Shown here piece by piece: positions 14,653 through 24,618 of a DNA stretch of 64,000 nt (position 1 is its first letter; every line of letters starts with the position of its first letter). The position numbers and the translations under genes are program-made. This stretch comes from JAAXQD01 sp035529735 (GTDB lineage: Bacteria > Desulfobacterota > Desulfobacteria > Desulfobacterales > UBA11574), in NCBI GenBank assembly GCA_035529735.1, contig DATKWE010000114.1:1-64000 (forward strand), read 5' to 3'. The notes beneath the pieces are model-generated. The model worked only from the letters and a program-made list of their open reading frames with translations, was not told the origin of the DNA and did no database searches.

Positions 14653-17334
14653 ATGGCAAAGATCAGATTATATGAACTTGCCAGGGATCTTAACATGACC
14701 AATAACGTGCTGCTCGAAAAAGTGCGGGGTATGGACATTCAGGTAAAAAGCCATATGAGTTCTCTGGATGACGATACATTGGCTAAGATCAAAAAAAATA
14801 TTCTTGGAATATCGGCCAAGGAGATAGAAGAAACACGTATAAAGCCGACAATTATCCGGAGACGCAAAAAACGCGTCCAGGAAGTGCCTATTCGTGTAGA
14901 AGCGGATGCAAAACCGGAATCTCTGCCCGAAGAAAAAGAAATTGCGGATCAACCCGCTGAAAAAGTTCTTAAAGATACAGAACACGCGGCCGAAAAAGAA
15001 CCCCAAGAGGAGAAAAAACAAGATGCTGCTGAAATGGCGACTGAGATGAAAGCGGTCTCAGAACAAAAACTCCTGAAAAAAGTTGATGCCCCTGAAGACA
15101 ATATTACACCGACCGCCCTTACAAAAGAGGAAGGGAAACCCGAAAAGGTTGTCAAGCCGTTAAAACGGAAGAAACGACCTAGAAAATTCTCAAAAGAGAC
15201 GCCGGCAAAAATTATAAAACTCCCAGTAACGCCGCAGCCTGTAAAAAAAGCACCTGAGATTAAAAAAAGCCAGGTTTCTGAACTTAAAGCGAAAGTGACA
15301 AAAACACCTGAACCCTTAAAAGACAAGCCTGAAACCAGAGTATCCGTCATAGATGTGCCTGGAAAAGACCAAAAAAAGAAGGCAAAACCGGAACAAAAGG
15401 ATGGAGAAGGCCTTAGGGATAAAAAGTTTTTCAAAAAGAAAATCTCCTTCCGCAAAAAGGAGGTTGTCGAAGGGGCGGATCTATACACCCGAGCGCATCG
15501 AACCCGCAAAGGCCGGAAGATGGCCAAGGGAAAAATAACGGTATCCAAGCAAAAACCGTTGATAACCATACCCAAAGCCATTAAACGCCGGGTAAAAATT
15601 GATGACACCATCGCCCTGTCTGATCTGGCAAAACGTATGGGGATAAAAGCCAGTGAAATGATCAAAAAACTGATGGATCTGGGGGTTATGGCAACGGTTA
15701 ATCAAATCATAGACTTTGATACCGCTGTCCTTGTCGCGGGAGAATTCGATTATGAACTGGAAAAAGCCTCTTTTGAAGAAGACGTGGTGTTAAAGGTAGA
15801 AGAGGATGACCCCGACAAACTCATATCCAAACCACCGGTGGTTACCATAATGGGACATGTGGATCATGGCAAGACATCTCTTCTCGATGTGATCCGAAAA
15901 ACCAAAGTCACCGAAAATGAAGCCGGAGGTATTACACAACACATCGGAGCCTATCATGTCGTAACCGACAAAGGACAGATTGTCTTTCTGGATACGCCGG
16001 GGCATGAAGCGTTTACTGAAATGCGGTCCCGCGGCGCCAAGATCACGGATCTGGTGATTCTTGTTGTCGCCGCCGACGACGGCGTCATGCCCCAAACCGT
16101 GGAAGCGATTAACCACGCCAAAGTCGCGGGAGTGCCGATCATTGTGGCCATCAATAAAATTGACAAACCGGACGCCGATCCCGAGCGTGTCCAGCGTGAA
16201 CTTGCCGATGTGGGACTTGTGCGTGAGGATTGGGGGGGCGATACCATCTTCGTCCAGGTTTCTGCTAAGGAGAATCGGGGGATTGACAATCTGCTTGAAA
16301 TGGTGCTCCTCCAGGCTGAAATCTTGGAACTTAAAGCCAACCCGGATCGGCTGGCCCAGGGCCACGTGATTGAATCCAAGCTGGATGCGGGCAGAGGCCC
16401 TGTCGCCACTGTCCTGGTGCAACAAGGGACCCTTAAGCTCCACGACTCTGTGGTCTGTGGGATACACTACGGTAAAGTCCGTGCCTTGCTGAACGATAGA
16501 GGGAAACAGCTAACGTCTGCCGGTCCGTCAATTCCGGTGGAAATCATCGGTCTTTCCGGTGTTCCCCACGCAGGGGATGAAATGATTGCCCTGGCAGACG
16601 AGAAAGACGCAAAGCAGGTTAGTGCGCATCGAATTCAGAAGCAGCGATCAAAAGAACTGACCAAAACCAGCAGATTAAGCCTGGAAAAACTTTATGAGCA
16701 GCTGCAGAAGAATCAAGTCAAAGCTCTGAACCTCATTATAAAGGCCGATGTTCACGGTTCCATCGAGGCCCTTACCGATGCATTGACAAAACTTTCCAAC
16801 GAGGAAGTCCGAATCAATGTGATCCACTCAGCGACCGGCGCTTTGAACGAATCGGATATTTCCCTTGCCGCGGTTTCCAATGCCATCATTATCGGTTTCA
16901 ATATCCGTCCGAGCTCAAAAATCCAGACGCTGGCCAGTGAAGAAAATGTAGACATACGGTTTTATAACATCATTTACAATATCATCAAAGACATCAAGGG
17001 CGCCATCGTCGGCATGATGTCGTCTACCTTTGAAGAAAGGACCCTGGGCAGAGCTGAAGTGCGGGAAGTATTCCACATCCCCAAACTCGGAACCGTCGCA
17101 GGCTGCTATGTAACCGACGGCAAAATAGAGCGGGGACAGCTCGCGCGCATCCTGAGAGATTGGGTGGTTTCTTATGAAGGCAAGATTGCTTCCCTTCGGC
17201 ATTTCAAAGACGACACTAAAGAAGTACAAAGCGGCTATGAATGCGGAATCGGAATAAAAAATTACAATGATATCAAAATTGGCGATATCATCGAATGCTA
17301 CTACTTGGAAGAGATTAAGCCTGAACTCGAGTAG
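14653..17334 (+). CDS. infB: Translation initiation factor IF-2
   Basis: GTPase that delivers initiator tRNA to the 30S P site and promotes subunit joining. 893 aa. An N-terminal IF2_N helix (LARDLNMTNNVLLEKVRGMDI) is followed by a long Lys/Glu/Pro-rich linker (about 65-310) and the second IF2_N (about 310-365). The G domain starts near residue 397 with GHVDHGKTS, then DTPGHEAF and NKIDKPDA. C-terminal domains 2-4 follow (IGFNIRP, GTVAGCYVTDGKIERG). GGGAGG precedes the start. The usual ylxR/rnpM gene between nusA and infB is absent. Confidence 0.98.
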   Translation: MAKIRLYELARDLNMTNNVLLEKVRGMDIQVKSHMSSLDDDTLAKIKKNILGISAKEIEETRIKPTIIRRRKKRVQEVPIRVEADAKPESLPEEKEIADQPAEKVLKDTEHAAEKEPQEEKKQDAAEMATEMKAVSEQKLLKKVDAPEDNITPTALTKEEGKPEKVVKPLKRKKRPRKFSKETPAKIIKLPVTPQPVKKAPEIKKSQVSELKAKVTKTPEPLKDKPETRVSVIDVPGKDQKKKAKPEQKDGEGLRDKKFFKKKISFRKKEVVEGADLYTRAHRTRKGRKMAKGKITVSKQKPLITIPKAIKRRVKIDDTIALSDLAKRMGIKASEMIKKLMDLGVMATVNQIIDFDTAVLVAGEFDYELEKASFEEDVVLKVEEDDPDKLISKPPVVTIMGHVDHGKTSLLDVIRKTKVTENEAGGITQHIGAYHVVTDKGQIVFLDTPGHEAFTEMRSRGAKITDLVILVVAADDGVMPQTVEAINHAKVAGVPIIVAINKIDKPDADPERVQRELADVGLVREDWGGDTIFVQVSAKENRGIDNLLEMVLLQAEILELKANPDRLAQGHVIESKLDAGRGPVATVLVQQGTLKLHDSVVCGIHYGKVRALLNDRGKQLTSAGPSIPVEIIGLSGVPHAGDEMIALADEKDAKQVSAHRIQKQRSKELTKTSRLSLEKLYEQLQKNQVKALNLIIKADVHGSIEALTDALTKLSNEEVRINVIHSATGALNESDISLAAVSNAIIIGFNIRPSSKIQTLASEENVDIRFYNIIYNIIKDIKGAIVGMMSSTFEERTLGRAEVREVFHIPKLGTVAGCYVTDGKIERGQLARILRDWVVSYEGKIASLRHFKDDTKEVQSGYECGIGIKNYNDIKIGDIIECYYLEEIKPELE

Positions 17335-17498
17335 CGTCCCTTGGGCCTGCGGCCGTGCTCCGCTGCTAATTTTGGATAGATGGCGTTATTGGGAGCTTGT
17401 TTATAAATTTTGTGATTTTTGGTTTCGGTGGGTCCGGATTGGACGTGATGAAAAACGCAGAAAAAGTGTCAAGCGTTTTTGAAGACAGTGAGCGTATT

Positions 17499-17786
17499 AT
17501 GGTAGCAGGCTTAGGGATCATCACATTTAGACTGCATGACTGCCGCTCTTTAAAAGGTAAGCGTAAGGTCGTAAAATCGATTATCGGTCAGTTGCGTAAT
17601 CATTTTAATGTTTCGGTGGCAGAGGTTGGATCAAACGATATCCACCAAAGGGCTGTAATAGGATTTGCCATGGTGGGAAATAATCGAGGGGTCATCAACT
17701 CGAAAATAGACAAAATTTTCAATCTGGTGGAAGCGCTGAATCTGGCGGAGGTCATCGACAGTGAAATGGAAATTATCAATCTATGA
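17499..17786 (+). CDS. DUF503 family protein (YlxP-like)
   Basis: 95 aa from ATG 17499. The longer frame beginning at 17397 has a non-conserved N-terminus. Family landmarks: an LGIITFRLHDCRSLKGKRKVVKSI start, RNHFNVSVAEVGSNDIHQRAVIGFAMVGNN, and the C-terminal VIDSEMEI. DUF503 proteins commonly sit between infB and rbfA and are presumed ribosome- or RNA-linked; the activity is unknown. Its stop overlaps the rbfA start (ATGA). Confidence 0.88.
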   Translation: MVAGLGIITFRLHDCRSLKGKRKVVKSIIGQLRNHFNVSVAEVGSNDIHQRAVIGFAMVGNNRGVINSKIDKIFNLVEALNLAEVIDSEMEIINL

Positions 17787-18163
17787 AACCATTTGCACGA
17801 TCTGACAGAGTTTGCGGTCACATACAAAAAGCGCTGTCTGATATCTTGCTGAAAAAGATTAAAGATCCTCGTCTTGAATCCGCGACCATTACAAACGTAA
17901 AGATGTCACGAGATTTAAGGATTGCTCGGATCTACTTTGCGACAACCGGCAACAAAAAAAATGCCGAGGAAGCGCTTGAAGGATTTAAGAGCGCCATTGG
18001 ATATGTAAAACGCACGCTGGCCGGTCAGCTGGGGTTACGTTATATGCCGGATCTTAGATTTTTTTACGATGAATCCTTTGATTACGGATCACATATCGAT
18101 AAAATTCTGAAGGATGTTAAAGCGGATAATGGATTTAATCATACGTCATTTAAAGAAGAGTAG
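17783..18163 (+). CDS. rbfA: 30S ribosome-binding factor RbfA
   Basis: Cold-shock-linked 16S rRNA 5'-end maturation factor, 126 aa. It has the KH-like fold signature (RVCGHIQKALSDILLKKIKDPRL, then VKMSRDLRIARIYFA) and the C-terminal RYMPDLRFFYDESFDYGSHIDKIL motif. ATG overlaps the preceding stop by 4 bases; the 3' end overlaps the next gene by 50 bases. Confidence 0.96.
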   Translation: MKPFARSDRVCGHIQKALSDILLKKIKDPRLESATITNVKMSRDLRIARIYFATTGNKKNAEEALEGFKSAIGYVKRTLAGQLGLRYMPDLRFFYDESFDYGSHIDKILKDVKADNGFNHTSFKEE

Positions 18164-19097
18164 CCATATTTTAGTTGCCACTCACACGAACCCTGACGGC
18201 GATGCCATCGGATCTCTCATCGCCATGGGGCTTTCTCTGAACGCATTGAATAAAAAAACAACCTTATACAGTGAAAGTCCCATACCGGCTGTGTACCGTT
18301 TTCTTCCGGAAGTTCATCGTGTCACACATCACATAAACAGCGCTGATTACGATCTGGCCGTTATTCTTGATTGCGGAAACCTGCAACGGATCGGAACGGC
18401 TGTTTCGGCGGTCAGTCGGATACCGGTCATTGCCAACATCGACCACCATATCACAAACACCGGTTTCGGCCATCTTCAACTCATAGACACATCTGCATGT
18501 GCCACGGCGGAAATCATATACAAACTGATAAAACAGATGGACATCCCCATTGATAGAGCAATCGCCACTTCAATATATACCGGCATTCTTGCGGATACCG
18601 GTTCTTTTCGGTTTTCAAATACAAACAGAGCGGCTTTTGCAATCAGCCAAGAAATGGTGGAATTGGGCGTCGATCCGTACGACATCGCCCAGCATGTATA
18701 CGGTACATATTCACTGAGTCGAATAAAGCTTTTGAATTTAGCCCTTGACTCGATTGAAATTTCAAAAAACGGGAAACTGTCAATCATGACACTGACCCAG
18801 GACATGTTCGACGAAACCCATACGCAGCCCGAAGACGTGGACGGCCTTATTAATTATGCAAAACGCATAAAGGATGTTAAAGTCGCAGCACTCATACAGG
18901 AGAACCGGAACGGCTTAGAAAAATCAAAAAATCCCAGCCGGTTTCATGTCAGCCTCCGTTCCGATGGAACCATCGATGTTGCGCTTATCGCATCTTCGTT
19001 CGGTGGGGGCGGCCATTCCAGTGCTGCCGGGTTTAACATTGAGTCGACACTTTCCGATATTAAATCACAAATTTTACGCTTGGCGGATGAAATATGA
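18114..19097 (+). CDS. nrnA: DHH-family phosphoesterase (NrnA-like)
   Basis: Nano-RNase / pAp phosphatase-type enzyme, 327 aa, normal length. Catalytic metal motifs: THTNPDGDAIGS near residue 25, the LDCGN motif, DHHITN (DHH) near 105, and the C-terminal DHHA1 motif FGGGGHSSAAGF. Commonly adjacent to rbfA and truB. It is thought to degrade 2-5 nt RNAs and recycle pAp. ATG 18114 gives a 50-base overlap with rbfA; ATG 18129 is an alternative. Confidence 0.9.
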   Translation: MLKRIMDLIIRHLKKSSHILVATHTNPDGDAIGSLIAMGLSLNALNKKTTLYSESPIPAVYRFLPEVHRVTHHINSADYDLAVILDCGNLQRIGTAVSAVSRIPVIANIDHHITNTGFGHLQLIDTSACATAEIIYKLIKQMDIPIDRAIATSIYTGILADTGSFRFSNTNRAAFAISQEMVELGVDPYDIAQHVYGTYSLSRIKLLNLALDSIEISKNGKLSIMTLTQDMFDETHTQPEDVDGLINYAKRIKDVKVAALIQENRNGLEKSKNPSRFHVSLRSDGTIDVALIASSFGGGGHSSAAGFNIESTLSDIKSQILRLADEI

Positions 19098-19243
19098 TTT
19101 AAAACCCGGGCAAACGATTTTGGAAGGTTTTTAATTAGGACGTTCCGTTTAAAGCGGGATTCAAAAAAAGGAGATTTTTATATCATTAAATTAAAATGCA
19201 CGCGGGTCTTAGCCCGTATTTCTCACGGGCTTGGGTTGGAGAT

Positions 19244-20158
19244 ATGCACCGAGAATTAAGCGGGGTTTTAGTTGTTGATAAACCAGCAGATATGACCTCC
19301 GCTAAGGTTGTGGCCCGTGTGAAGAAGTTGCTCGGCGCAAGAAAAGCAGGACACACCGGAACACTCGACCCGTTTGCGACCGGTGTACTTGTATGTTGTA
19401 TCAACCGTGCCACAAAGCTTTCCGGTTTTTTCCTGCACGGCAAAAAAAAATACGAGGGTGTTCTTCACCTCGGCATTGAAACAGATACACAGGATTCCAC
19501 CGGGAATATCACGGCCACGTGTGATGATATAAAATTTTCTGAAAAAGCAATACGATCGGCATTTGAGCGGTTTGAGGGAACCATAGAGCAATTTCCGCCG
19601 GTTTATTCGGCCTTAAAATTTAAAGGGATTCCGCTTTACAAGCTTGCCCGAAGCAACAGGCCTGTACAGAAACCGGCAAGACGTGTTTCTATACTATACA
19701 TTAAAATATTTGAAATTAAGTTGCCGCTCATACGTTTCGAGGTCGCCTGCTCGGCAGGAACATACATCAGAACACTCTGTGCAGACATCGGCGCATCCCT
19801 TGGGTGCGGGGGCCACCTTAAAGAATTAAAGCGGATCGAAAGTAGCGGATTTACCCTTTCGGAGGCGGCAACATTACAAGAACTTGAGGATCTGGCCGTA
19901 TCCGGGAAATTATTCGACCGGATCATACGGATGTCAAACGCTCTGGAGGACATGCCGGCATATATTGCCGACAAGGTTTTAGAAAAAAAAATAATGCACG
20001 GCAATATCCTAACAAAAAATGATTTCCGGTATGAACCCAACGATATTCCGGAAAGTTTTATCAAGATCCTCGATACAAACAATGATCTTATTGCCGTACT
20101 AAAGTATTCAAAAGACAAGAATAGATACAAGTATCGCTGCGTACTCAATGCCAAATGA
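19244..20158 (+). CDS. truB: tRNA pseudouridine-55 synthase
   Basis: Makes pseudouridine 55 in the T loop of tRNAs. About 304 aa from ATG 19244, which matches the family start (SGVLVVDKPADMTS); the frame extends to ATG 19196 but that N-terminus is not conserved. Catalytic Asp42 lies in GHTGTLDPFATGVL. The KFKGIPLYKLAR and SAGTYIRTLCADIG motifs are present, with a C-terminal PUA-like region. A GCCCGT/ACGGGC hairpin (19212-19229) lies just before the start and may influence initiation. Confidence 0.95.
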   Translation: MHRELSGVLVVDKPADMTSAKVVARVKKLLGARKAGHTGTLDPFATGVLVCCINRATKLSGFFLHGKKKYEGVLHLGIETDTQDSTGNITATCDDIKFSEKAIRSAFERFEGTIEQFPPVYSALKFKGIPLYKLARSNRPVQKPARRVSILYIKIFEIKLPLIRFEVACSAGTYIRTLCADIGASLGCGGHLKELKRIESSGFTLSEAATLQELEDLAVSGKLFDRIIRMSNALEDMPAYIADKVLEKKIMHGNILTKNDFRYEPNDIPESFIKILDTNNDLIAVLKYSKDKNRYKYRCVLNAK

Positions 20159-20210
20159 GCGAAAACAACGCTAAGAAAAACCATAATAATAAAAGAGGAG
20201 GCAAAATAAA

Positions 20211-20480
20211 TTGGTTTTGACATCAAAAGAGAAAAAGGATTTGATTGAGCAATTCAAACTGCACGAAGATGATACCGGTTCGCCCGAAGTACAGGTCGGA
20301 CTCCTGACCCATCGGATTTCTTACCTTACAGAGCACTTAAAGGTTCACAAAAAAGATCATCACTCCAGAAGGGGGCTCTTGATTCTCGTTGGCAGAAGAC
20401 GCAGACTCTTAAACTACGTAAAAAATAAAGATGTAAAACGATACCGTACAATCATCGAGACCCTGGGGCTAAGACGATAA
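20211..20480 (+). CDS. rpsO: 30S ribosomal protein uS15
   Basis: 89 aa with the family sequence DTGSPEVQVGLLTHRI, HSRRGLLILVGRRRRLLNYV. Binds the central domain of 16S rRNA and contacts 23S rRNA. Start is TTG 20211, preceded by AGAGGAGG 9 bases away. Next to pnp, as in many bacteria. Confidence 0.96.
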   Translation: MVLTSKEKKDLIEQFKLHEDDTGSPEVQVGLLTHRISYLTEHLKVHKKDHHSRRGLLILVGRRRRLLNYVKNKDVKRYRTIIETLGLRR

Positions 20481-20794
20481 ATCATATTATATGCCGGCAT
20501 ATCTCAACAGCAGTTGATAAACGGTTCAGGCTGGAAGATGCCTGCATTTTCAATCGAGCACAAGATAGCACCAAAGAACTTTACCTTTATAACGGCACAA
20601 GTTCTATTAACCCTGCCATCGGCAATCGAACGAACGAAAATTTTCATGAAGAATTTTACGATGCCCTGGAAATGAACACATAGAATTCATGGGAAATCCG
20701 TGCTAAAATTTTGCAGTCTTTTTCCGCTGAAAGAAAAGGCTCAAGTTGCTGTACGGTCACAGATTTGAAGCTGTTTGGCTTTAAGGAGACATAT
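20481..20794 (+). other. rpsO-pnp spacer
   Basis: No established gene. One frame (about 20490-20683) is open without a start codon and ends at TAG; its translation (including TSSINPAIGNRTNENFHEEF) matches nothing I recognise and may be a decayed gene. The final bases carry AAGGAG before pnp. Double-stranded RNA processed by RNase III is a known pnp leader feature, but I cannot see a clear long stem. Confidence 0.35.
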
Positions 20795-22888
20795 ATGGAA
20801 ACTTTATTTAAAACAGAAATCGGAGGCAAAACTCTGAGTATTGAGACCGGCAAACTTGCCAAGCAGGCTTCGGGTTCGGTTGTGGTTCAATACGGAGATA
20901 CCCTTGTGCTTGTGGCAGCTGTATCTTCTTATGAAGAACGCTCGGTGACTTTTTTACCCCTCACCGTTGAGTATCAGGAAAAGGGTTATGCGGCGGGCCG
21001 TATTCCCGGAAATTATTTCAGGCGTGAAATCGGCAGACCCAGTGAAAAAGAGACCCTGACCGCCCGTCTCATCGACCGACCCATCCGGCCGCTCTTCCCC
21101 AAAGGGTATTGCTGTGAAACTCAAATTATTGCAACGGTACTGTCCATGGACAAGGAAAACGATCCCGACATTCTGGCAATGATCGGCGCGTCTGCCGCAC
21201 TTGAAATATCAGACATTCCGTTTGCAGGACCGATTGCATGTGTACGTGTCGGTCGGATAGACGGTCAATTAATCGTCAACCCCACCGTCAACGAATACGA
21301 AAATTCTGACATCAACATCATCGTTGCCGGGTCAAAAAGCGGTGTCGTTATGGTAGAAGGCGGTGGTGATATTGTAAATGAGTCAGACATGCTGGAAGCC
21401 ATCTTTTTCGGCCACCAAGCGATGCAGCCGATTATAGATATGCAGATAAAACTCAAGGAGATCCATGGGGTGCCGAAACGGCCCTATATAGCGCCTGAAA
21501 GAGATGCAGAACTTGTCCAAACAGTTGAGCAAAAAGCATCTTCAAGGATATATGAAGCCCTGACAACATCCGGCAAAATTCAACGCAATGCCGCGCTTCG
21601 CGCCGCAAAATCGGATATATTCGAAGAGTTGGGAGAAGCGTACGCGGATCGGAGGAACCAAGTAAATGACATATTAAACGACCTCCTGAAAAAATTTAGC
21701 AGGAACATAGTCCTTGAAGAAAGACGCCGTATCGATAACAGAAAATTCGATGAAATAAGACCCATTGACTGTGAAGTCGGCATATTAAACAGGCCCCACG
21801 GCAGTGCCCTCTTTACGCGGGGAGAAACCCAGGTGCTCAGCGTGCTGACCCTTGGATCGGGTCGGGACGAGCAGCGGGTGGAAACCTTAATCGGAGAAGA
21901 ACTCAGGCCTTTTATGCTCCATTACAATTTTCCGCCATTTTCGGTTGGAGAAGTGAGGCGAATTGGGGGACCGAGCCGAAGAGATATCGGCCATGGCGGA
22001 CTGTCCACTCGAGCCATAGAAAAAGTTCTGCCGGACAAGGAAGATTTCGATTATACCATCCGCCTTGTCTCGGAGGTTTTGGAATCCAACGGTTCTTCGT
22101 CCATGGGTACCGTATGTTCGGGCATCATGGCGCTCATGGACGGCGGTGTTCCCATCAAGGCGCCGGTATCCGGCATTGCAATGGGACTCGTAAAGGAAGG
22201 AGACGATATCGTTATCCTGTCTGATATTCTTGGAGATGAAGATCACTCGGGTGATATGGATTTTAAAGTTGCCGGCACAAGCGAAGGCATAACTGCGCTC
22301 CAGATGGATATCAAAATCCCTGAACTCACCAGAGATATCATGGAAAAAGCCCTTGAACAGGCCCGTGTCGGACGGCTTTTTATCCTTGAAAAAATGATAG
22401 AAGCCATTGATTTACCTCGCAAGGAAATTTCTCAGTATGCGCCTAAAATAATTACCATCAAGATTAATCCCGATAAGATTCGCGAAATCATCGGACCGGG
22501 TGGTAAAATCATCAGAGCCATTCAATCTGAAACCAATACAAAAATTGAAATAGATGATTTGGGCCTGGTCAAAATTGCTGCTTTATCCCAAGAAGAAGGG
22601 GCCGCCGCTTTAAAGATGATCAATGAAATTATCATTGAACCCGAAGTTGGAAAGATTTACGAAGGCACCGTTGTAAAAATCATGGACTTTGGGGCTTTTG
22701 TCCAGATACTCCCCAACGTTGACGGTCTTGTACATATCTCACAACTCGCGGCGCACCGCGTAAACAAGGTGACGGATATTGTTAAGGAAGGAGACCAAAT
22801 TAAAGTCAAGGTTCTCGAGATCAGCAGAGATGGGAAAATCCGCCTGAGTTACAAAGACGTTCTGGAAGAAGAAAAACAGGCCGAATAA
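20795..22888 (+). CDS. pnp: Polyribonucleotide nucleotidyltransferase (PNPase)
   Basis: 3'-to-5' phosphorolytic exoribonuclease and degradosome component. 697 aa from ATG 20795, with AAGGAG 7 bases upstream; the frame reaches back to 20711 but without conservation. Two RNase PH domains (GYAAGRIPGNYFRREIGRPSEKE in the first; SNGSSSMGTVCSG in the second, with the catalytic-site Asp in the DHSGDMDFKVAGT stretch) flank a helical domain. KH (IREIIGPGGKIIRAI) and S1 (GKIYEGTVVKIMDFGAFVQI) domains close the protein. The M16 peptidase starts 2 bases after the stop. Confidence 0.98.
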   Translation: METLFKTEIGGKTLSIETGKLAKQASGSVVVQYGDTLVLVAAVSSYEERSVTFLPLTVEYQEKGYAAGRIPGNYFRREIGRPSEKETLTARLIDRPIRPLFPKGYCCETQIIATVLSMDKENDPDILAMIGASAALEISDIPFAGPIACVRVGRIDGQLIVNPTVNEYENSDINIIVAGSKSGVVMVEGGGDIVNESDMLEAIFFGHQAMQPIIDMQIKLKEIHGVPKRPYIAPERDAELVQTVEQKASSRIYEALTTSGKIQRNAALRAAKSDIFEELGEAYADRRNQVNDILNDLLKKFSRNIVLEERRRIDNRKFDEIRPIDCEVGILNRPHGSALFTRGETQVLSVLTLGSGRDEQRVETLIGEELRPFMLHYNFPPFSVGEVRRIGGPSRRDIGHGGLSTRAIEKVLPDKEDFDYTIRLVSEVLESNGSSSMGTVCSGIMALMDGGVPIKAPVSGIAMGLVKEGDDIVILSDILGDEDHSGDMDFKVAGTSEGITALQMDIKIPELTRDIMEKALEQARVGRLFILEKMIEAIDLPRKEISQYAPKIITIKINPDKIREIIGPGGKIIRAIQSETNTKIEIDDLGLVKIAALSQEEGAAALKMINEIIIEPEVGKIYEGTVVKIMDFGAFVQILPNVDGLVHISQLAAHRVNKVTDIVKEGDQIKVKVLEISRDGKIRLSYKDVLEEEKQAE

Positions 22889-22889
22889 A

Positions 22890-24155
22890 ATGCGTCGTGA
22901 AGTTCATAAAACCACCCTCAATAACGGCATCAGAATTGTAACCCAAAAGATGCCGCATTTTCATTCGGTATCCATGGGCGTATGGGTGAATGTCGGTGCC
23001 CGTGAAGAATCGCCTGAAGAAAGCGGTCTTTCCCATTTTATCGAACATATGATTTTTAAAGGGACTGAACGAAGAACGGCCTATCAGATTGCCAAAGAGT
23101 TTGATTCCATCGGAGGTCAGACCAACGCTTTTACCAGTTCTGAAAATACGTGCTACCATGCAAAAGTCATGGACACGCATCTGGAGATCATGGTCGACAT
23201 CCTTTCAGATATCTTTTTAAACTCTATGTTCAATGAAAAAGAGGTCGAAAATGAGCGAGCGGTAATTCTTCAGGAAATCGGAATGATGGAAGACAGCCCG
23301 GATGACTACATTCACTTCCTTTCAGGAAGTAATTTCTGGGGTAAAAATTCTTTGGGCCGCTCGGTTCTCGGTAATCGTGAAAACATAAAAAATTTTGATC
23401 CGGATGCCCTTAAAGGGTTTTTCCGCCGCTTTTATCAGCCTGAACGTATTATCATTTCAGCTGCAGGAAACCTGGAGCACAAACACTTGGTCGATATTGC
23501 CGGACCGGTTTTTGAATCGATTCGTCCAGGCAACGATATCCCCGATCGAATTACATCTGACGGACGCTGCCAGGTCGATGTGCACTACAAAGATCTGGAA
23601 CAGGTTCATATCTGTTTGGGAACAAAAGGGATGTCCATAACCGATCCGCGAAGGTATGAATATTCCCTTTTGAACACGATCTTGGGTGGTAACATGAGTT
23701 CCAGGCTGTTCCAGGAAATCCGCGAGAAAAGGGGATTTGCTTACACGGTTTACTCTTTTATATCATCTTATGTCGATACCGGTATGTTCGGGGTCTATGC
23801 AGGCGTCAATCCTGACAATGCTTATAAATCCGTTGAACTGATCCTGAAAGAAATCTTTAAGATTAAAGAAGTGCGGATCGATCCGGACGAGCTGCGTTAT
23901 GCAAAGGAATTCACAAAGGGCAACCTCATGCTTGCATCTGAAAGTAACGACAATCAGATGGTTCGAATGGCACAGAATGAGACGCACTACGGACGTTATA
24001 TCCCTCTGGAAGATATTGTAAGTAAAATCGAAGCGGTGACCGAAGATGACATCCGCCATCTGACTGAAAGTCTTTTCCCGAACCATCGATTTGCACTGAC
24101 CCTGTTGGGACCCGTAACCGATAAAAATTTATTCGATGATATGCTGGTCCTCTGA
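22890..24155 (+). CDS. M16 family zinc peptidase (processing-protease-like)
   Basis: 421 aa, similar to bacterial PqqL/YmxG-type and mitochondrial processing peptidase beta. Inverted zinc motif His49-x2-Glu52-His53 in LSHFIEHMIFKG, and the downstream Glu in VENERAVILQEIGMMEDSP. The second, inactive M16 lobe includes the GGNMSSRLFQEIREKRGFAYTVYS motif. No signal peptide, so cytoplasmic. The pnp-M16-dut order is common in Desulfobacterota and Firmicutes. Substrate unknown. Confidence 0.93.
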   Translation: MRREVHKTTLNNGIRIVTQKMPHFHSVSMGVWVNVGAREESPEESGLSHFIEHMIFKGTERRTAYQIAKEFDSIGGQTNAFTSSENTCYHAKVMDTHLEIMVDILSDIFLNSMFNEKEVENERAVILQEIGMMEDSPDDYIHFLSGSNFWGKNSLGRSVLGNRENIKNFDPDALKGFFRRFYQPERIIISAAGNLEHKHLVDIAGPVFESIRPGNDIPDRITSDGRCQVDVHYKDLEQVHICLGTKGMSITDPRRYEYSLLNTILGGNMSSRLFQEIREKRGFAYTVYSFISSYVDTGMFGVYAGVNPDNAYKSVELILKEIFKIKEVRIDPDELRYAKEFTKGNLMLASESNDNQMVRMAQNETHYGRYIPLEDIVSKIEAVTEDDIRHLTESLFPNHRFALTLLGPVTDKNLFDDMLVL

Positions 24156-24158
24156 TTT

Positions 24159-24617
24159 ATGAACACGCCCCCCACCATCAAATTCCTTCGTTTAAGACCT
24201 GACTCGGATGCAGATATTCCCCTGCCCTGCTACATGACGCCCAGGGCCGCCGGGATGGACATATGTGCTGCAATAGAAACGGATTTTATTCTGGAAAAGG
24301 GGGCGGTCGCTTTGGTACCCACCGGTTTCGCTGTCGCCATTCCAGAAGGATTTGAAATCCAGATCCGTCCCAGGAGCGGATTGGCGGTAAATCATGGTAT
24401 CGGCATTATTAATTCCCCCGGGACCATAGATGCCGACTATCGCGGAGAAATTAAGATTGCGGTCATTAACCTCGGAGAAAATAAATATACCTTTCGCCGG
24501 GGGGATCGGATTGCCCAGATGGTGGTTAATAGGGTTTATCAGGCAAAATTAAAGGTTGTGGAACACCTCGATGAAACCGGCAGAAATACCGGCGGATTCG
24601 GACATACCGGGCGTTAA
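24159..24617 (+). CDS. dut: Deoxyuridine 5'-triphosphate nucleotidohydrolase
   Basis: Trimeric dUTPase that hydrolyses dUTP to dUMP. 152 aa with the five family motifs: AAGMDICAAIE (1), RPRSGLAVNHGI (2), GTIDADYRGEIKIAVINLG (3), RRGDRIAQMVV (4), and the Gly-rich RNTGGFGHTGR tail (5). Three bases follow the M16 stop. Confidence 0.97.
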   Translation: MNTPPTIKFLRLRPDSDADIPLPCYMTPRAAGMDICAAIETDFILEKGAVALVPTGFAVAIPEGFEIQIRPRSGLAVNHGIGIINSPGTIDADYRGEIKIAVINLGENKYTFRRGDRIAQMVVNRVYQAKLKVVEHLDETGRNTGGFGHTGR

Positions 24618-24618
24618 T